From Neckera pumila (Eukaryota; Streptophyta; Bryopsida; Hypnales; Neckeraceae): DNA of 64,000 bases. Shown here piece by piece: positions 47,398 through 59,717 of this stretch. The translations under genes were made by a program, and so were the position numbers. The first letter of the stretch is position 1; the number at the start of each line of letters is the position of its first letter. The notes below the pieces were generated by a model, which was not told the origin of the DNA, made no database searches, and saw nothing but the letters and a program-made list of their open reading frames with translations. The stretch covers positions 1,614,501 to 1,678,500 of the forward strand of contig OZ018411.1 of the NCBI GenBank assembly GCA_963969595.1, written 5' to 3'.

Positions 47398-47645
47398 AAT
47401 CATCCCTTTTGGTATCATGGAAATCATCCCTTTTGGTATCGTGGAAATCATCTCTTTTGGTACTGTGGAACTCATCCCTTTTGGTATTGTGGAACTCATC
47501 CCTTTTGGTATTGTGTAAATCATCCCTTTTGATACTGCAAAAATCATCCCTTTTGATACTGCGGAAATCATCCCTTTCAGTATAGTATAAATCATTCCTT
47601 TTGATATTATGAAAATCATTCCTTTTGATTCCATGTGAATCATTG
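47398..47645. repeat. 24-bp minisatellite, ~10 units
   Basis: Tandem AATCATCCCTTTTGGTATYR-type units, diverging progressively toward 47645. Because the unit is a multiple of three, the minus strand stays open for 124 codons as a (KGMISTIP)n repeat. That frame begins inside the terminus of the adjacent TTAA element, and I regard it as fortuitous. Confidence 0.9.
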
Positions 47646-47647
47646 GC

Positions 47648-48565
47648 TTAACCCCTAAAGGACCAACATGCATTTTTGGCTACATAGAAATTTGGGCAGA
47701 TATGTTTGACTAGAGATTTCCATATTTTTGCCCAAAATTTTAATAAAAGGTGGGTGCAAGGAATATCTTTCATATACACCAAATTTAATGACATTTGGAA
47801 ATATGAGTAAAAAGTTATGGCCTAATATGTTATTTTTTTTTAAAATTGGGCAATTCGGGTATATAAAAAAAAATACTTTTTTCAAAATCAAAAATTTGAA
47901 ATTGGTTTTCTAGAATTATACATACGTGGAAAGCTTTGAATCATTCCATTTTTATCAATGAGTCAAAAGTTATGAGGACTTTCTGTTTGCGGGCAAATAT
48001 GGATTCTCTTCTCTAAAATTAAGACTTTTATCTTACTCAATTTTCAATATTTTTAGAGAACAATAAAATCATAGGACAAATGTTTTTTATTACAATTTTG
48101 CAACCATTAAGATTGACATTTTTTAATTCCATAATTAAATTCTCAATAATTAAGTATTTTGAATCTTTCTCTATAACTATCTACTTACTATTTTTTCTTA
48201 TATGTTGTACGATTCTAAATGATATAAAATTTGTCAAGCATGTGGCCAACTAATCTAGGAAAAAGAATCCAAAGAAGTGCCACCATTTTGGACATTTTTT
48301 CATAGAAAATTGAGGTTATGACGTGCAGCTGCCCTGTTTTTTGCAGGCCAAAAAAATGATTTTAATGAATTTTAATGCTTATATCTTGCAATCCACATGG
48401 TGGAAATTTCTGAAATTCTTACCACATGTTCTCAAGTCAGCATATTACAAGATCCTACTCGGCTAGATGTGTCAAAAAAATTTTTAAAAAATTTGATACT
48501 TGTTGTAAACATGGCAATTTTGAGCATTTTCAGTGAAAATATAGTCATGGAACTTGAGGGATTAA
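47648..48565 (+). mobile_element. TTAA-flanked element, 918 bp (subfamily A, reversed)
   Basis: Begins TTAACCCCTAAAGGACCAAC and ends TGGAACTTGAGGGATTAA. It is the reverse complement of the arrangement at 1879-2943 and 15303-16210. Confidence 0.87.
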
Positions 48566-48725
48566 AAAAATCCAAAAGCAACATTATTGGAAGTCAAACT
48601 ATTGTATAAGACCTATCCTTTTCACACAAATTTTCAAAGATGAATAGTTGCACCTTTGTCCTACATAGAAGGATTCTCTGTCATTCATCAGCCAAAAAAT
48701 GGCTGCGGCGTCCATGAAAGGTTAA
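48562..48725 (-). mobile_element. TTAA-type element fragment, 164 bp (subfamily E)
   Basis: Runs from the shared TTAA to CATGAAAGGTTAA. Its reverse complement matches the first ~130 bp of 44463-45454. Confidence 0.6.
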
Positions 48726-51700
48726 TATTGATGGAGTTTATTAGTTTCTCTTGAATTGTATGCATCATTTGCTATTGTATGAAAGGCAGAATTCAAACTT
48801 GAAATCAATAGGGAATGGAGGAATTTGATAAGGGAACCTAAGGTAGACAAGCCAATCACCATATATACTAACAATTGAATATCTTGGGGCCAACTTCAAG
48901 AGGGCACATATTTTTCAAAGGTATTCACTTTGTTTCACAAATCAAATCCCAAGTGGAATTATAATTTTTTGAATAACATTGTAATTTTTGTAAATTTTTG
49001 AAGTGGTCTATTTTGAAATTACAAAACCATTTATAGGATGGAAATCATGAACATCTTATAAACAACCTATAACCACCAGCTCCTTCATGTATCTAATGGT
49101 ATTTAAGTGTTCACCATTAAAGGATTGATAAGTTATCCCTTCTCAACATTAATGCAATGATTTTATCAGAAAACAAATAGATTTGGATGATATTTTGGAT
49201 GGAATAGGGGACAAAATTAGAATGATGGAATTAGGCAATAAACAAAAATGGGTTGGTTTATTTTGTAGGGGAGCTTGCAAACTTCTTGAAGTCCCGATAA
49301 TATTCCAACTTGGATAAGCTGTAGAATTTTATTAAAAGCCACTAACTTGGATAACTCAACTTGGATAAGCTGTAGAATTTTATTAAAATTTAATAAAAAA
49401 AATTTAATTTTAATTTTAATTTTTTTTTTAGACTTAGAATTCTTGGTGCAAATTCCAGAATTCTTCTAATAGTCTACTGCTGACCCATAAGCACGCCTAT
49501 AAGGTCTCTTAGTTGTATACATTGATACAATATATATTAAAAATTGATTCTATATCGATTCTTTATTGATTCTATATCTTTTTCATAAAACAATATGGCC
49601 CTTTCAAATTCAATTAATTATTGAACTTGCAGTTAATAAATCAAGTTGAACTTTGTTATACACAGATAAGCTTATTGTTAACCAGTTCCTCTCAAGAATA
49701 CGGACAAAGGAAGAGCAAGAGCCACTGGACTTCTCTCTGTCTTCTGTTAGTACAAAAATAAGATTTGGTGGCCTTCTTGGAAGATTGTGCCTTAACTTGC
49801 CAAGTTAAAGATGAATGCAGAAGTGGGTAACCAACAGCTTCAATGGTTTGGAAACCAACGAGCTTCTACTCCCCATCTGAACTCATCTAGGAGTGTGTTA
49901 AAAAGTGTTTTTTTACTGCATACCTAGGCATTGCTTGAGATTCATTCACAACTTGTTACTTGGAGGATACTGCACTAGCTCGAGCTCAACATGGTGAAAT
50001 TGTGGTAGCTCTTTGAAATGGTGTTCGGATCTCAAAATAGCGGCCAACAGGTGGTGGTTAAGCAAAATTTTTTATCACGATTTAGCTTTGATGTTGAGTT
50101 TGTTTAAACAAGATCTCTGGTGAATAACAATAATAAGTTTGTGGTATTCTGTAGACACCTTGCATGCGGTGTCGTGATGGAAATTCTTCCATCATGTAAA
50201 TAGTTGATTTAATATTTATTAACTCTATATACAATATTTAATAAAAGTGGTTTGGTTGTAGTGAGAACCACAGTTATTAGAAGCAGTTTGCACCTTATAG
50301 GCGCTCACTGTTTTTGTCACATGCACAGTTCAGGGGTTAGGTAGCAGATTGGCTGGTACAACTTTCCTGCCTTACTAGCATGCCAAGCCGTAGGCCGCCC
50401 AAGCCAATCAACAAGCCATTGGGATTTGAACCCGAATCGATGGATTTCGGGCCCGGACCAATTGGCGACCTTTGACCACCACTTCTTCAGCCAACCAAGT
50501 CCACGATTTGACAATTAGAGATTTATTTTAGAACCTTTAATATGACTTTATAGCATATAGAGGCCTTTGATAAGGATCTTTAATAATTCCTTAGTTTTAT
50601 TTTATTAGGTTCAGATTGGAGATGGTTTAAATATTAGCCTTCTGATTAAATAAAATGGCTAGGGAATGTAGATATATGGTAGTGTGAAGAGGGCAAGAGA
50701 ATATATTTATCTTTTGGATGGACTTTAGGGATAAGAGTATGGGCTGATGTGTTTCACTCCCACTTCAAAAAGGGGAATAAAAAAGATAAAGAGATTCCTT
50801 GTATATATTGAGGGTGTGTGGAAAGGTGTGTATGTGTAGGGTTTTTTTTGGAGAGAACCGAAGTTTTAGGAGAGATATCTCCATATATATGAAAGTTTTT
50901 AAAATGAAAATTTGTGAGTTTGTTCCTTGTAAAATTAGCTTTTCAAAATGAGTTTGCAAGCTTGATTTGAAGGATTATTGAGGGAGTTGTGATAGTTTGA
51001 AGGTAGAAAGTTTGCGGTTACCCAACTAAGAGGAGCCAAGATTTTCGAGGCTTACAACAAATAGATAGTAGTTTGAACTTGTATGAGATTTTGTGAGATT
51101 GAAGATTATATGACTAGCTTTTCAGAAACTTATTATACTTCATAATTGAAGTTTTTTTGAGGGAGATATGGAGATTCGAAGGTAGAGAAGTCTGCTGCCT
51201 TTAGAGAATGAAGGCCAAGATTTGTTCTGTTTATAATGTCTGGACAATAGCTTAGAATGAGCTGAATTTTAGAGGAGTGTTATTATATTTTGTTACCTTT
51301 CCAAAAAGTTAAAATACTTAACATTTGGAATTGTGAAACAACTGTAGCATTAGTTTGAAGTTCAAAGATATTTTGGAGTTAGTTTTTGGTTTTCTTGTTT
51401 TGTTTTTGAACACTTCAAGAATACAGAACAAGAAGAAATGAAGAGATGAAGACTTGAAGACCCTTCTGTGTTGTGGTTTGTGACCCGATTTGATTATTTA
51501 TTATTCCTAGCCGATTTTGGAAGTTAGTTGTTTTTCCTTTCTGTATTGTAAACTTGTTGCGCGCTCTGTGGGTATTCAAGAATAGCCCTACTTTGTGTTT
51601 GTGGCGATGAAGTGGGATTGATCAACCACATGGTTGATCTTATATGTTGTTCCCACTAGTGAGGCACAATTGCTGGTCACCGTGAGTTTGAAGTTTAGGA

Positions 51701-52901
51701 GCCCATCATCCGGACAGCATCTCATGTTATACTGTCTCGTTTTACCCGTCCGAGGCCTGTGGTTTCTTATTACCTACCTGATCAAACCATGATCCGTTTA
51801 GAGTCAACACAAGATAGGTCAATGGGGAGGATTTTGAAGATCAAAGTTTGAAGATTGAAGACTGAAGATCAGAAGACACGAAGGTTGTTTGAAGTCCCTG
51901 GCTAACTTATCCTAGTTGCAACCAAATACCTTGTGTATTCTCAAAGCACGCTCCTCTCAACCCAACAATAGTCACTAATTTCATACCTTGTCGTTTATTT
52001 CCATGGGTGCAGGTGAGGAGTACCACCTCCCAAGAATTTTTTCTAAAAATCTCAAATTACTTCATGGGCGAATGAAGAACCTATTTGTCTGGATTAGGCT
52101 TTGCCGAGACCACCAAATCCCGTGCATTACTCAGTCTCTTATTTTCTAGATGGCTAGTATTGGTAGTTATATTTGGTAATGCTTTATGCTTATACGGTAT
52201 TCCATCAGAGTTCCTGTTTCTCGGCAAAAGAACGCAATTGTGAAATATATGCAAGCTACTGGCACTTTGTTTACTTACGGCTAAAACAGATCTCTTACTA
52301 AAATGGGAAAGGATTATTACTATACTTCATGTTGTTGTTTTTTGGTGCATTCTTTGTTTAGTTAGTTGGATCCTTATCACAACTTATATCAAGATGTATT
52401 GTTTCAACTGATTCGAATCCATATCAGATGTACTGTTTCAACTTTCAACTAGTTGGAATCCATACTGATGATTGATGGGCCATTCATTATTGTTTGGATT
52501 TACTAAGCTATTACTATTGCTAGATGTTTGCCTCGGATCTGTAAACTTGTAGAGCTAATCTAGCTATATCTCTTGCTAGTGATAATGTTCTCCTGAGCAT
52601 ATTGAGATTGATCCGGAACTCCGAAAAATGAGTTTGACTTGCAAAAAGAAATAAGAATCTGCCCTGAATCTATTCGGGAAGTACCTAAAAAATATTTTTT
52701 ATAATTTATTTTTTAATAAATTTTTATTCGGAATTCTGGGTTCCTATGCCACTGTTGCTGCAGTTTCAGCAGGGCAGAAATAGGGGAAAAACGACTTTTC
52801 AAGCAAAATAAAAGCAAATTTCAAGGAACCTCAGAAGGCTGTGGAGTACAGATAGAGATTACAAGATTACAAAAATTACACTAATAATTAGCACCTAATT
52901 T
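48726..52901. other. Intergenic, mostly unrecognised
   Basis: A ~52-bp segment (ACTTGGATAAGCTGTAGAAT and flanks) is duplicated in tandem near 49310-49390. A possible SINE lies at 50325-50515. From about 51 to 52.5 kb the sequence is less AT-rich and not repeated in this window; I find no coherent reading frame there. Confidence 0.4.
50325..50515 (-). mobile_element. Possible tRNA-derived SINE
   Basis: On the minus strand GTGGTGGTCAAAGG followed by GGGTTCAAATCCC at a tRNA-like distance resembles Pol III A and B boxes, and the latter is close to the GGTTCGANNCC consensus. There is no intact cloverleaf, so not a functional tRNA. It is a single copy in this window with no clear tail. Confidence 0.4.
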
Positions 52902-54530
52902 TTGGAGGGATCCCACCGTCGGAGTTCTTGTCCGAATTGGACGCATGATATACCATTGAAAAGCTCTCAACAATACCTTTTCAATGGTATATTACAAGGC
53001 ATATTTAAGTTGTTGGACGGTCAGACGGTCGGAGGGCTGATTGCCCGTTCGACCTTCCATTTGACCTCCCTTCCGATTCCAATTTTTGAAAGGTTCTCAC
53101 CGTCGGAGTTTTTGTCCAAATTGGAGGCATAATATACCATTGAAAAGCTCTCAACAATACCTTTTCAATAATATATTATGAGGCATATTTTAGTCTTTGG
53201 ACAATCAGACAATCGAATGGCTGACTGGCCGTTTGACCTCGCGTCCAACCTCAATCTTTGAAAGGTTCTCACCATCGGAGTTTTTGTCCAAATTAGACAT
53301 CTAACTTTGCATTTGACCATTCGTCCAAACACTCATCCGATTTTGATCTTTAAAAGGTTCTCACCATCAAAGTTTTCGTCCAAATTGGACGCATAATATA
53401 CCATTGGAAAGCTCTCAACAATACCTTTTCAATAATATATTATGAGGCATATTTTAGTCTTTGGACAATCAAACGATCGAACGGCTGATCGGCCGTTTGA
53501 CCTCAATCTTTGAAAGGTTCTCACCATCGGAATTTTTGTCCAAATTAGATGTCTGACCTTGTGTCCGAACACTAGTCCGATCTTAATTTTTAAAAGGTTC
53601 TCACCATCAAAGTTTTCGTCTAAATTGGACGCATAATATACCATTGGAAAGCTCTCAACAATATTTTTTTAATGATATACTATGAGACATACTTTAATTG
53701 TTGGACGATCAGACGGTCGGCCGTCCAACCTTGCGTCTGACCTCGCGTCTGACTTCAACCTTTAAGAAGTTCTCACCATCAGAGTTTTTGTTCAAATTAG
53801 ACGCATAATATACCATTGGAAAGCCCTCGATACTATCTTTTCAATGATATATTATAAAATATATATTTTAGTCATTGGACGATCAAACGTTTGGACGGTT
53901 GACTGCCCGTGTGCCTGAGTCCGACCAACTGACCGTCCGGACACTCGTCCGACCTTAACCTGTAAAAGGTTCTCACCGTCGTAGTTTTTGTCCAAATTGG
54001 ATGCATAATATACCATTGGAAAGTTTTCAACAATGCCTTTACAATGATATATTGTAAGGTATATTTTAGTCGTCAAACGATCAGACAGTTGGACGACTAA
54101 CTGCTCGTCTGACCTAGCGTCCGACCTTGCGTCTGACCATAAACTTTGAAAGGATCTCAGCATCGGAGTTTTTCTCCAAATTGGACGCATGATATACCAT
54201 TGGAAAGCTCTTGACAATACCTTTCCAATGATATATTTTAGTCATCAGACGATTAGACGATCAGACGGCTGACTGCTCGTCTGACCTTGCGTTTGACTTG
54301 AATCTTTGAAAGGATCTCACCATCGGAGTTTTTCTCCAAATTGGATGTATAATATACCATTAGAAAGCTCTCAACAATACCTTTCCAATAAAATGTTATG
54401 AGATATATTTTAATCATCGGACAATCAGACAATCGGACGGCAAATTGTCCATCCGCTTGAACTCGATTGACCGCCGACCTCGTGTCCAACCTTACTTCTG
54501 ACCTTGCGTCTAACTTCTCGGTCAACACCC
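52902..54530. repeat. Tandem array of ~165-240 bp hairpin-bearing units
   Basis: Ten occurrences of TCTCACCRTCRGAGTTTTTG-like heads (about 52912, 53097, 53270, 53360, 53520, 53600, 53773, 53972, 54156, 54318), two of them truncated. Full units continue with ACGCATAATATACCATTG, then CTCTCAACAATACC, then TTTTCAATGGTAT-like sequence, so each holds an inverted repeat around the CTCTCAACAATA loop. A segment rich in GGACGGTCGGACGG / CGTCCGACC follows. Frames through it are shadows. Confidence 0.85.
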
Positions 54531-55225
54531 AATGGCTGCCGATTGCCGGATGTCATTTGGTGTGTCTGGTGCATTCGATGCGTCCGAACGTCTAGATTTT
54601 GGACGTGATTTTGCCCGGGACGTTAAAATGTGACAACCTTGCACGGGAGGGTGGGAGGGGCTTTTTAGGTCACAAAATCAAATGGTAAATGTTTACACTA
54701 AAAATCCTACCAAAGATCTCATAATTCACAGCAAATTAAAAATTGCTAAATACAAATCGTGCATTAACTTGCTCTAAGCACTTATAAGGGCCCAAGCCAC
54801 TTACATATACCTTATTTTTCAAAGTAGATAAAAAAATTACAATGTCCTTTGTCAAACTTAGACATTTAGAAATGCATAATGTAACGAGACTGAGGATTTA
54901 GGGTTTAAGGTTTAGGGTTTCAAGGGTATTCCCGATTTTTTGACATACTTTTTTATGGCTAAGATTTTGCCTATCCCTCCATTATAAGGTATTGCCTATC
55001 CAATGGTGAGATAAACCACCATTAAAGTGTCACCAATTGCAAGATATAGTTAGTTTGACTTTTGGGTTTAAGGGTTTAGATTTTAGGATTTAATGTTTTA
55101 AAGTTTAGGGTTTTAGAGTATTCCCAAATTTTTGAATTTAGATTTCAAGGGTATCCACAAATTTTGGACATACTTTTTTAAAGCCGAAATTTTGGCCACC
55201 CCCCCATTTTCATATATTGCGCATC
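54531..55225. repeat. TTTAGGGTTT-rich degenerate repeat
   Basis: Short TTTAGGGTTT-like motifs alternate with blocks such as TCAAGGGTATTCCC and CACCAATTGCAAGATATAG. These recur in degenerate form from 54.9 to 56.6 kb and lead into the 970-bp duplication. Confidence 0.6.
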
Positions 55226-57200
55226 TCATGGTAAAAAAAGCCATCATGTAAGTAGGGTTTAGGATTTAGAGTTTAGGATTTCAAGGGTATTTCCAATTTT
55301 TTAATATATTACCCCCCCATTATAAGGTACTACCTATCCAATGGTGTAAAAAAACACCATTAAAATATCACCAATTGTAAGATATAGCTAGTTTGACTTT
55401 TGGGTTTTTGAGTTTAGATTTTAGGCTTTAGGGTTTCGGATTTTAGAGTTTCGGATTTTAGGGTATTCCCAAATTTTTGAGTTTAGATTTCAAGAGTATC
55501 CCCGAATTTTTGACATACTTCTTTTAGGCTGGAATTTTGGCTACCTATCCCCCACCCCCGCCTCCATTATAGGGTATGGCCTATTCAATGGTGAAAAAAC
55601 CCACCTTGAAAATATCACCATCTGCGAGATATAGCAACTTTGATTTTTTATAGGTGAGTTGACTTTTTTTATTTGAAGTTATTTTGAAGTTTTGAATAGA
55701 CCTACCCCCCTATTTGTGGGTGTTGTGAATCCAGTGGTGGTCTTGGTTTTTTCAAAAAAGTTTAGGATTAGACGTTGTAAGCGTTTTAAAAGTGGCTTTT
55801 AGAGTTGGTACTTTTGTGAGGTTTAGGAATTTTAGGATTTGGAAGATACCTATTCCCTTCATTTTCAAGGATTGTAAACACAATGGAGTAATAAAAAGCC
55901 CAAACATAGGGCTTTTTTTGGGAGATATGGCTGGTTTAACTTTTGGAACCTTTAGAGTTGATTTTTTGAAGATGATTGATTTTGGAGTGTTGACAAAAGG
56001 AAGTTTATAGGTCTATGAATGGGTGTTTTGGATTGGGCTTACACTTTGTGATACGACCTTATATGCGTGAGTTATGGATGGATGAAATTGCATTCCTATT
56101 TGGGAACTTCATCCATTTATAATTAATTCGTACAATGTCCGATTGGGGAGTTTTTTTTTATCATTTTGGAATGCTCATGAACATATCTATGGCATGGTCT
56201 TTTTTACAAAAATTAAAAATATTTTGATATGGGTATTTAGGGTTTCACGAGTATCCCTGAATTTTTGACATATTTTTTTGGAGTTGGCATTTTGGCTACC
56301 CCCCATTGTAGGGTATGGTCTATCCAATGGTGAAAAAATCGCCCTAAAAGTATCACCATTTGCAAGATATAGCAACTTTGACTTTTTGAGGGTGAATTAA
56401 CTTTCGTTATTTGAAGTTATTTTGAACTTTTGTCCCTTTATTTGTGGTTTAGGGTTAGGATTTAGGATTGCAAGGGTGTTCCTGATTTTTTGATATATTT
56501 TTTTTGGGCCAAGATTTTGGCTACCCCCTATTATCACCTATTGTGCATCCAATGGTGGGAAAAACCACCCTAAAAGTATTACCATTTGTGAGATATAGCA
56601 ATTTTGATTTTTTGAAGGTGAGTTGACTTTCTTTATTTGAAGTTATTTTGAAGTTTTGAATAGATCTACCCCCCTATTTGTGGATGTTGTGAATCCAGTG
56701 GTGGTCTTGGTTTTTTCAAAAAAGTTTAGGGTTGGACATTGTAAGCATTTTAAATGTAGCTTTTAGGGTTGGTACTTTTGTGAGGTTTAGGAATTTTAGG
56801 GTTTGAAAGATACCTACCCCCTCCACCACACATTTTCAAGGGCTGTAAACACAATGGAGTAATAAAAAGCCCAAATATAGGGCTTTTTTGGGGAGATATG
56901 GCCAGTTTGACTTTTGGAACCCCTAAAGTTGACTTTTTGAAGATGATTGATTTTGGAGTTTTGACAAAAAGGAAGTTTGTAGGTCTTTGAATGGGTGTTT
57001 TGGATTAGGCTCACACTTTGTGAGACAACCTTGTATGCGTGAATTGTAGATGGATGAAATTTTTTTCTTATTTAAGAACTTCATTCATTTATAATTAATT
57101 CATACAATGTCTGATTGGGGAGTTTTTTTTATCATTTTGGAATGCTCATAAATATATCTATAGCATGGTATTTTTTACAAAAATAAAAATGTTTTGATAT
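55226..57200 (+). repeat. ~970-bp direct tandem duplication
   Basis: Two imperfect copies, roughly 55226-56230 and 56231-57200, offset by about 964-972 bp: landmark pairs GAGATATAGCAA at 55626/56590, CAATGGAGTAATAAAAAGCC at about 55881/56852, and GATTGGGG at 56141/57113. The second halves are the most alike. Confidence 0.85.
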
Positions 57201-59521
57201 GGGTGTCAAAGTAAAGGGATTTTATGGAGACTATGAAAATAGTGAAATAGTGAGATATAAAAGGTTTGACTTTATGGTTGACTTTTGCATACAAGGTTCA
57301 AATCGTGTAATTGAAGTGTCTATTGTGAATGATTTTTTGTGCTTATTCTAATGGTGTGGATTTGGACTTTGACAAGTTCTTTGATTGTTAAGCTTAGCTG
57401 CGTTTGACTAAAAGATTGATGTTAGAGTTGACTTTTGCAGGTTTTAAGGATTTAGGGTTTAGGCTTTAGAACCCGAGCGTTGTATGGACCTCCTAGCTTA
57501 TAAGCATTTCTCTCCTAACAAGAGAATTTACAAAGGGTAACGTGCTGCAGAGTTCTACAAGATTTGTTGACCAAGAGAGTTTCAGATTACTCATCCGTCT
57601 GAACCTGAGTTTTCATCCACGTTTATCAACAATTGGGCTTTTGAGTTTATGGAATGTTCACGTTTCGGTTGTGAGAGGAGCTAATTAAGCTTCTTGTTGA
57701 GTTCGAAGAAGACAGGAGCTTGTCGCAAACCCTATTCTAGTATTGACTACAGAAGCCTTCTCTAGAATGTTCCTTCCTTATCCAAAAACGAAGAAAAGGA
57801 GGAAACCCTCAGGAGAGTCCATTCACGACAACTTCTCTGCAAACGTGGACTCAAAGTGCTTGCTAGGGGCCAATAGCCATGTAGATTGAAACCAATAATT
57901 TCACAACTCACAGTCAACCTGCCTGGATTTAAGCATACCGCAACTTCATGAATAGCGTGTGCAAACCACAGATCCGAAATACGTCCTATCCTACCTGACA
58001 TTCCCCACAAGAAAGATGGTTTGGTCAAAGACGACAAGTGGATGCACAAAACTCGGAAAGGCCAGACAAGCAGAACTTAGCCTTCATAACCCTTTACATA
58101 TCAAGTGCAACAAATCTCTGAAACTCAACACTAGTCCATGTTTGTGACCAGCATGAAAACGGATTCAAAACCCCCAGGCAATCAATTGCGATGCACCGAG
58201 TTCATCCTCCAGGACAAGAACCCCAGAACAGAATGTTCCGCTCTCCAATCCCGCTGAAATAAAGACTTTCGACGGAAGAAACTCTTCATTCAGAGACACG
58301 TCTCTTGAACGGTCTCCACCTCTGACTTTGTCGGTAAGAAGAAACAGGGTTTGTCATTTGGACTTTCAGTAGCACTCCCACAAAAAGTCGATCTAAGCAT
58401 CGAGACCTCCATCGAAGCCACTCGAGGTCCTTTGATTGAGTACACCCCACTAGATGGAATCTTCAAGCAAAAATCTTGTGGCTAGGGTTCGAACACGTAT
58501 CGTCTGGACCGGGGTCAGCTTTGGTGCTCCACTCCTTGAATCTCCTCAGGTGCTCAGTCATCGGCGCTCGCACAAAAGGAGCCACTCAAAGTTCAAGCTC
58601 AGGGGCGCTCTGGACATCTGGACATCTCCCGCATGGACTCCCAGCTCCTTGCGACCCCACGAAAACAGAGCAAGTGGAAACAAGAGTTCGTAGGGAGGGA
58701 AGCCGGACAACCCTGCGAAACCCTAATTCCGTGACACCAGGAACCTACCCCCCTTCACCCTTCAGTCCCCATGGGCCCACCACACAACGTTATGTCCATT
58801 GAGCAATTCACGCAGTTCATCCCGGCTTCATCGTTGCCCTTCACAGTGCTCCGCTTGCCGAACCTTCCGGCTCGCGAACCTTTCCAATTGCTCTTGACTG
58901 GAGTCAAAACAGCTGTTATTCTACGGCATTGCTGAGCACTCCAGCAGACAAATTAGTTTCACAAAGTCCGAGCTAAAGTGAGAGAATTGAAGGACCTCGA
59001 GAGTTGGGTAGATTTGGAGAAACCACTCCAAGTAGGTCACAAATTTGTTGTATGTACCTTCTTTTACAAAGGTCTGCTCTTGGTTGGTTCTTTCACACAT
59101 GGTGGAACTATTTTATTGTATTGTTCTCTGAAGAGCATTGCTGGGATTATTCAAGTTTTATGTGATAAATGTACGGTCAGCTCATATTGATTCTCCAATG
59201 TTAAAATCTACATTCTGGTATACATAGTCCAACACAAATTGCAGGACCATGTACCCATTGGCTCATTATCCTGTTGTCTACATTTTTTCACACACGATTT
59301 AATATGAAGTGGATGTGGTAGAGTGTGTCTGTGATTAACAAGCTTTGAGAAGTAGTATTCAATTTAGATAATCTTTATGCTTATCTTCTAATTGTGTCAA
59401 AAGTTTAGGGTGCTGATCCTCTGTGTAAGAAAAGTCGGGGTCAAAGTGAATATTTTTAAACAAACTGAATCAGGAAGTGATGGCCAGCTTCGTGGGCCTT
59501 GGGTTCTACCTTCTCTAGAAG
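57201..59521. other. Intergenic, moderately GC-rich from 57.47 kb, no gene assigned
   Basis: From about 57470 composition rises toward 50% GC, like the known exons, and several short frames read as plausible protein (for example 58792-58938 plus, beginning MSIEQFTQFIPASSLPF; 57762-58049 minus). None carries a domain I recognise, and I could not join them with consistent splice sites. A decayed or unrecognised gene is possible. Confidence 0.35.
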
Positions 59522-59678
59522 CACAGGAAGAACGGGGAGGTGTTACCCTCCCCGGTGTTTATTTCCATAGTGAAGCTTCATCCCCCTTGACTCTCTTTAA
59601 ACGAAAAGTCAAGGGGGGGTGAAGCTTCACTGTGGAAATAAATACCAGGGAGGGTAACGCCTCCCCGTTCTCCCTGTG
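59522..59678. mobile_element. Near-perfect hairpin MITE, 157 bp
   Basis: The whole element folds on itself: CACAGGAAGAACGGGGAGGT on the left, inverted CTCCCCGTTCTCCCTGTG on the right, with the intervening GTTACCCTCC, TATTTCC and GTGAAGCTTCA blocks also pairing. The centre is near 59600. An AAG trinucleotide flanks both ends (59519-59521 and 59679-59681), a possible 3-bp target duplication. Confidence 0.85.
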
Positions 59679-59717
59679 AAGGTTTGAAAATCGTATGAGT
59701 TAAACAATGACTCTGCC

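Noticed and set aside
47398..47645. CRISPR-like array of regularly spaced repeats
   Set aside because: Units are contiguous 24-bp tandem repeats without unique spacers, in nuclear plant DNA.
50325..50515. A functional tRNA gene on the minus strand
   Set aside because: A/B-box-like sequences are present, but no cloverleaf with matching acceptor and anticodon arms can be drawn. Kept only as a possible SINE.
54893..57480. TTTAGGGTTT-like motifs as an interstitial telomere
   Set aside because: The motifs are scattered and separated by unrelated sequence. There is no uninterrupted (TTTAGGG)n run.
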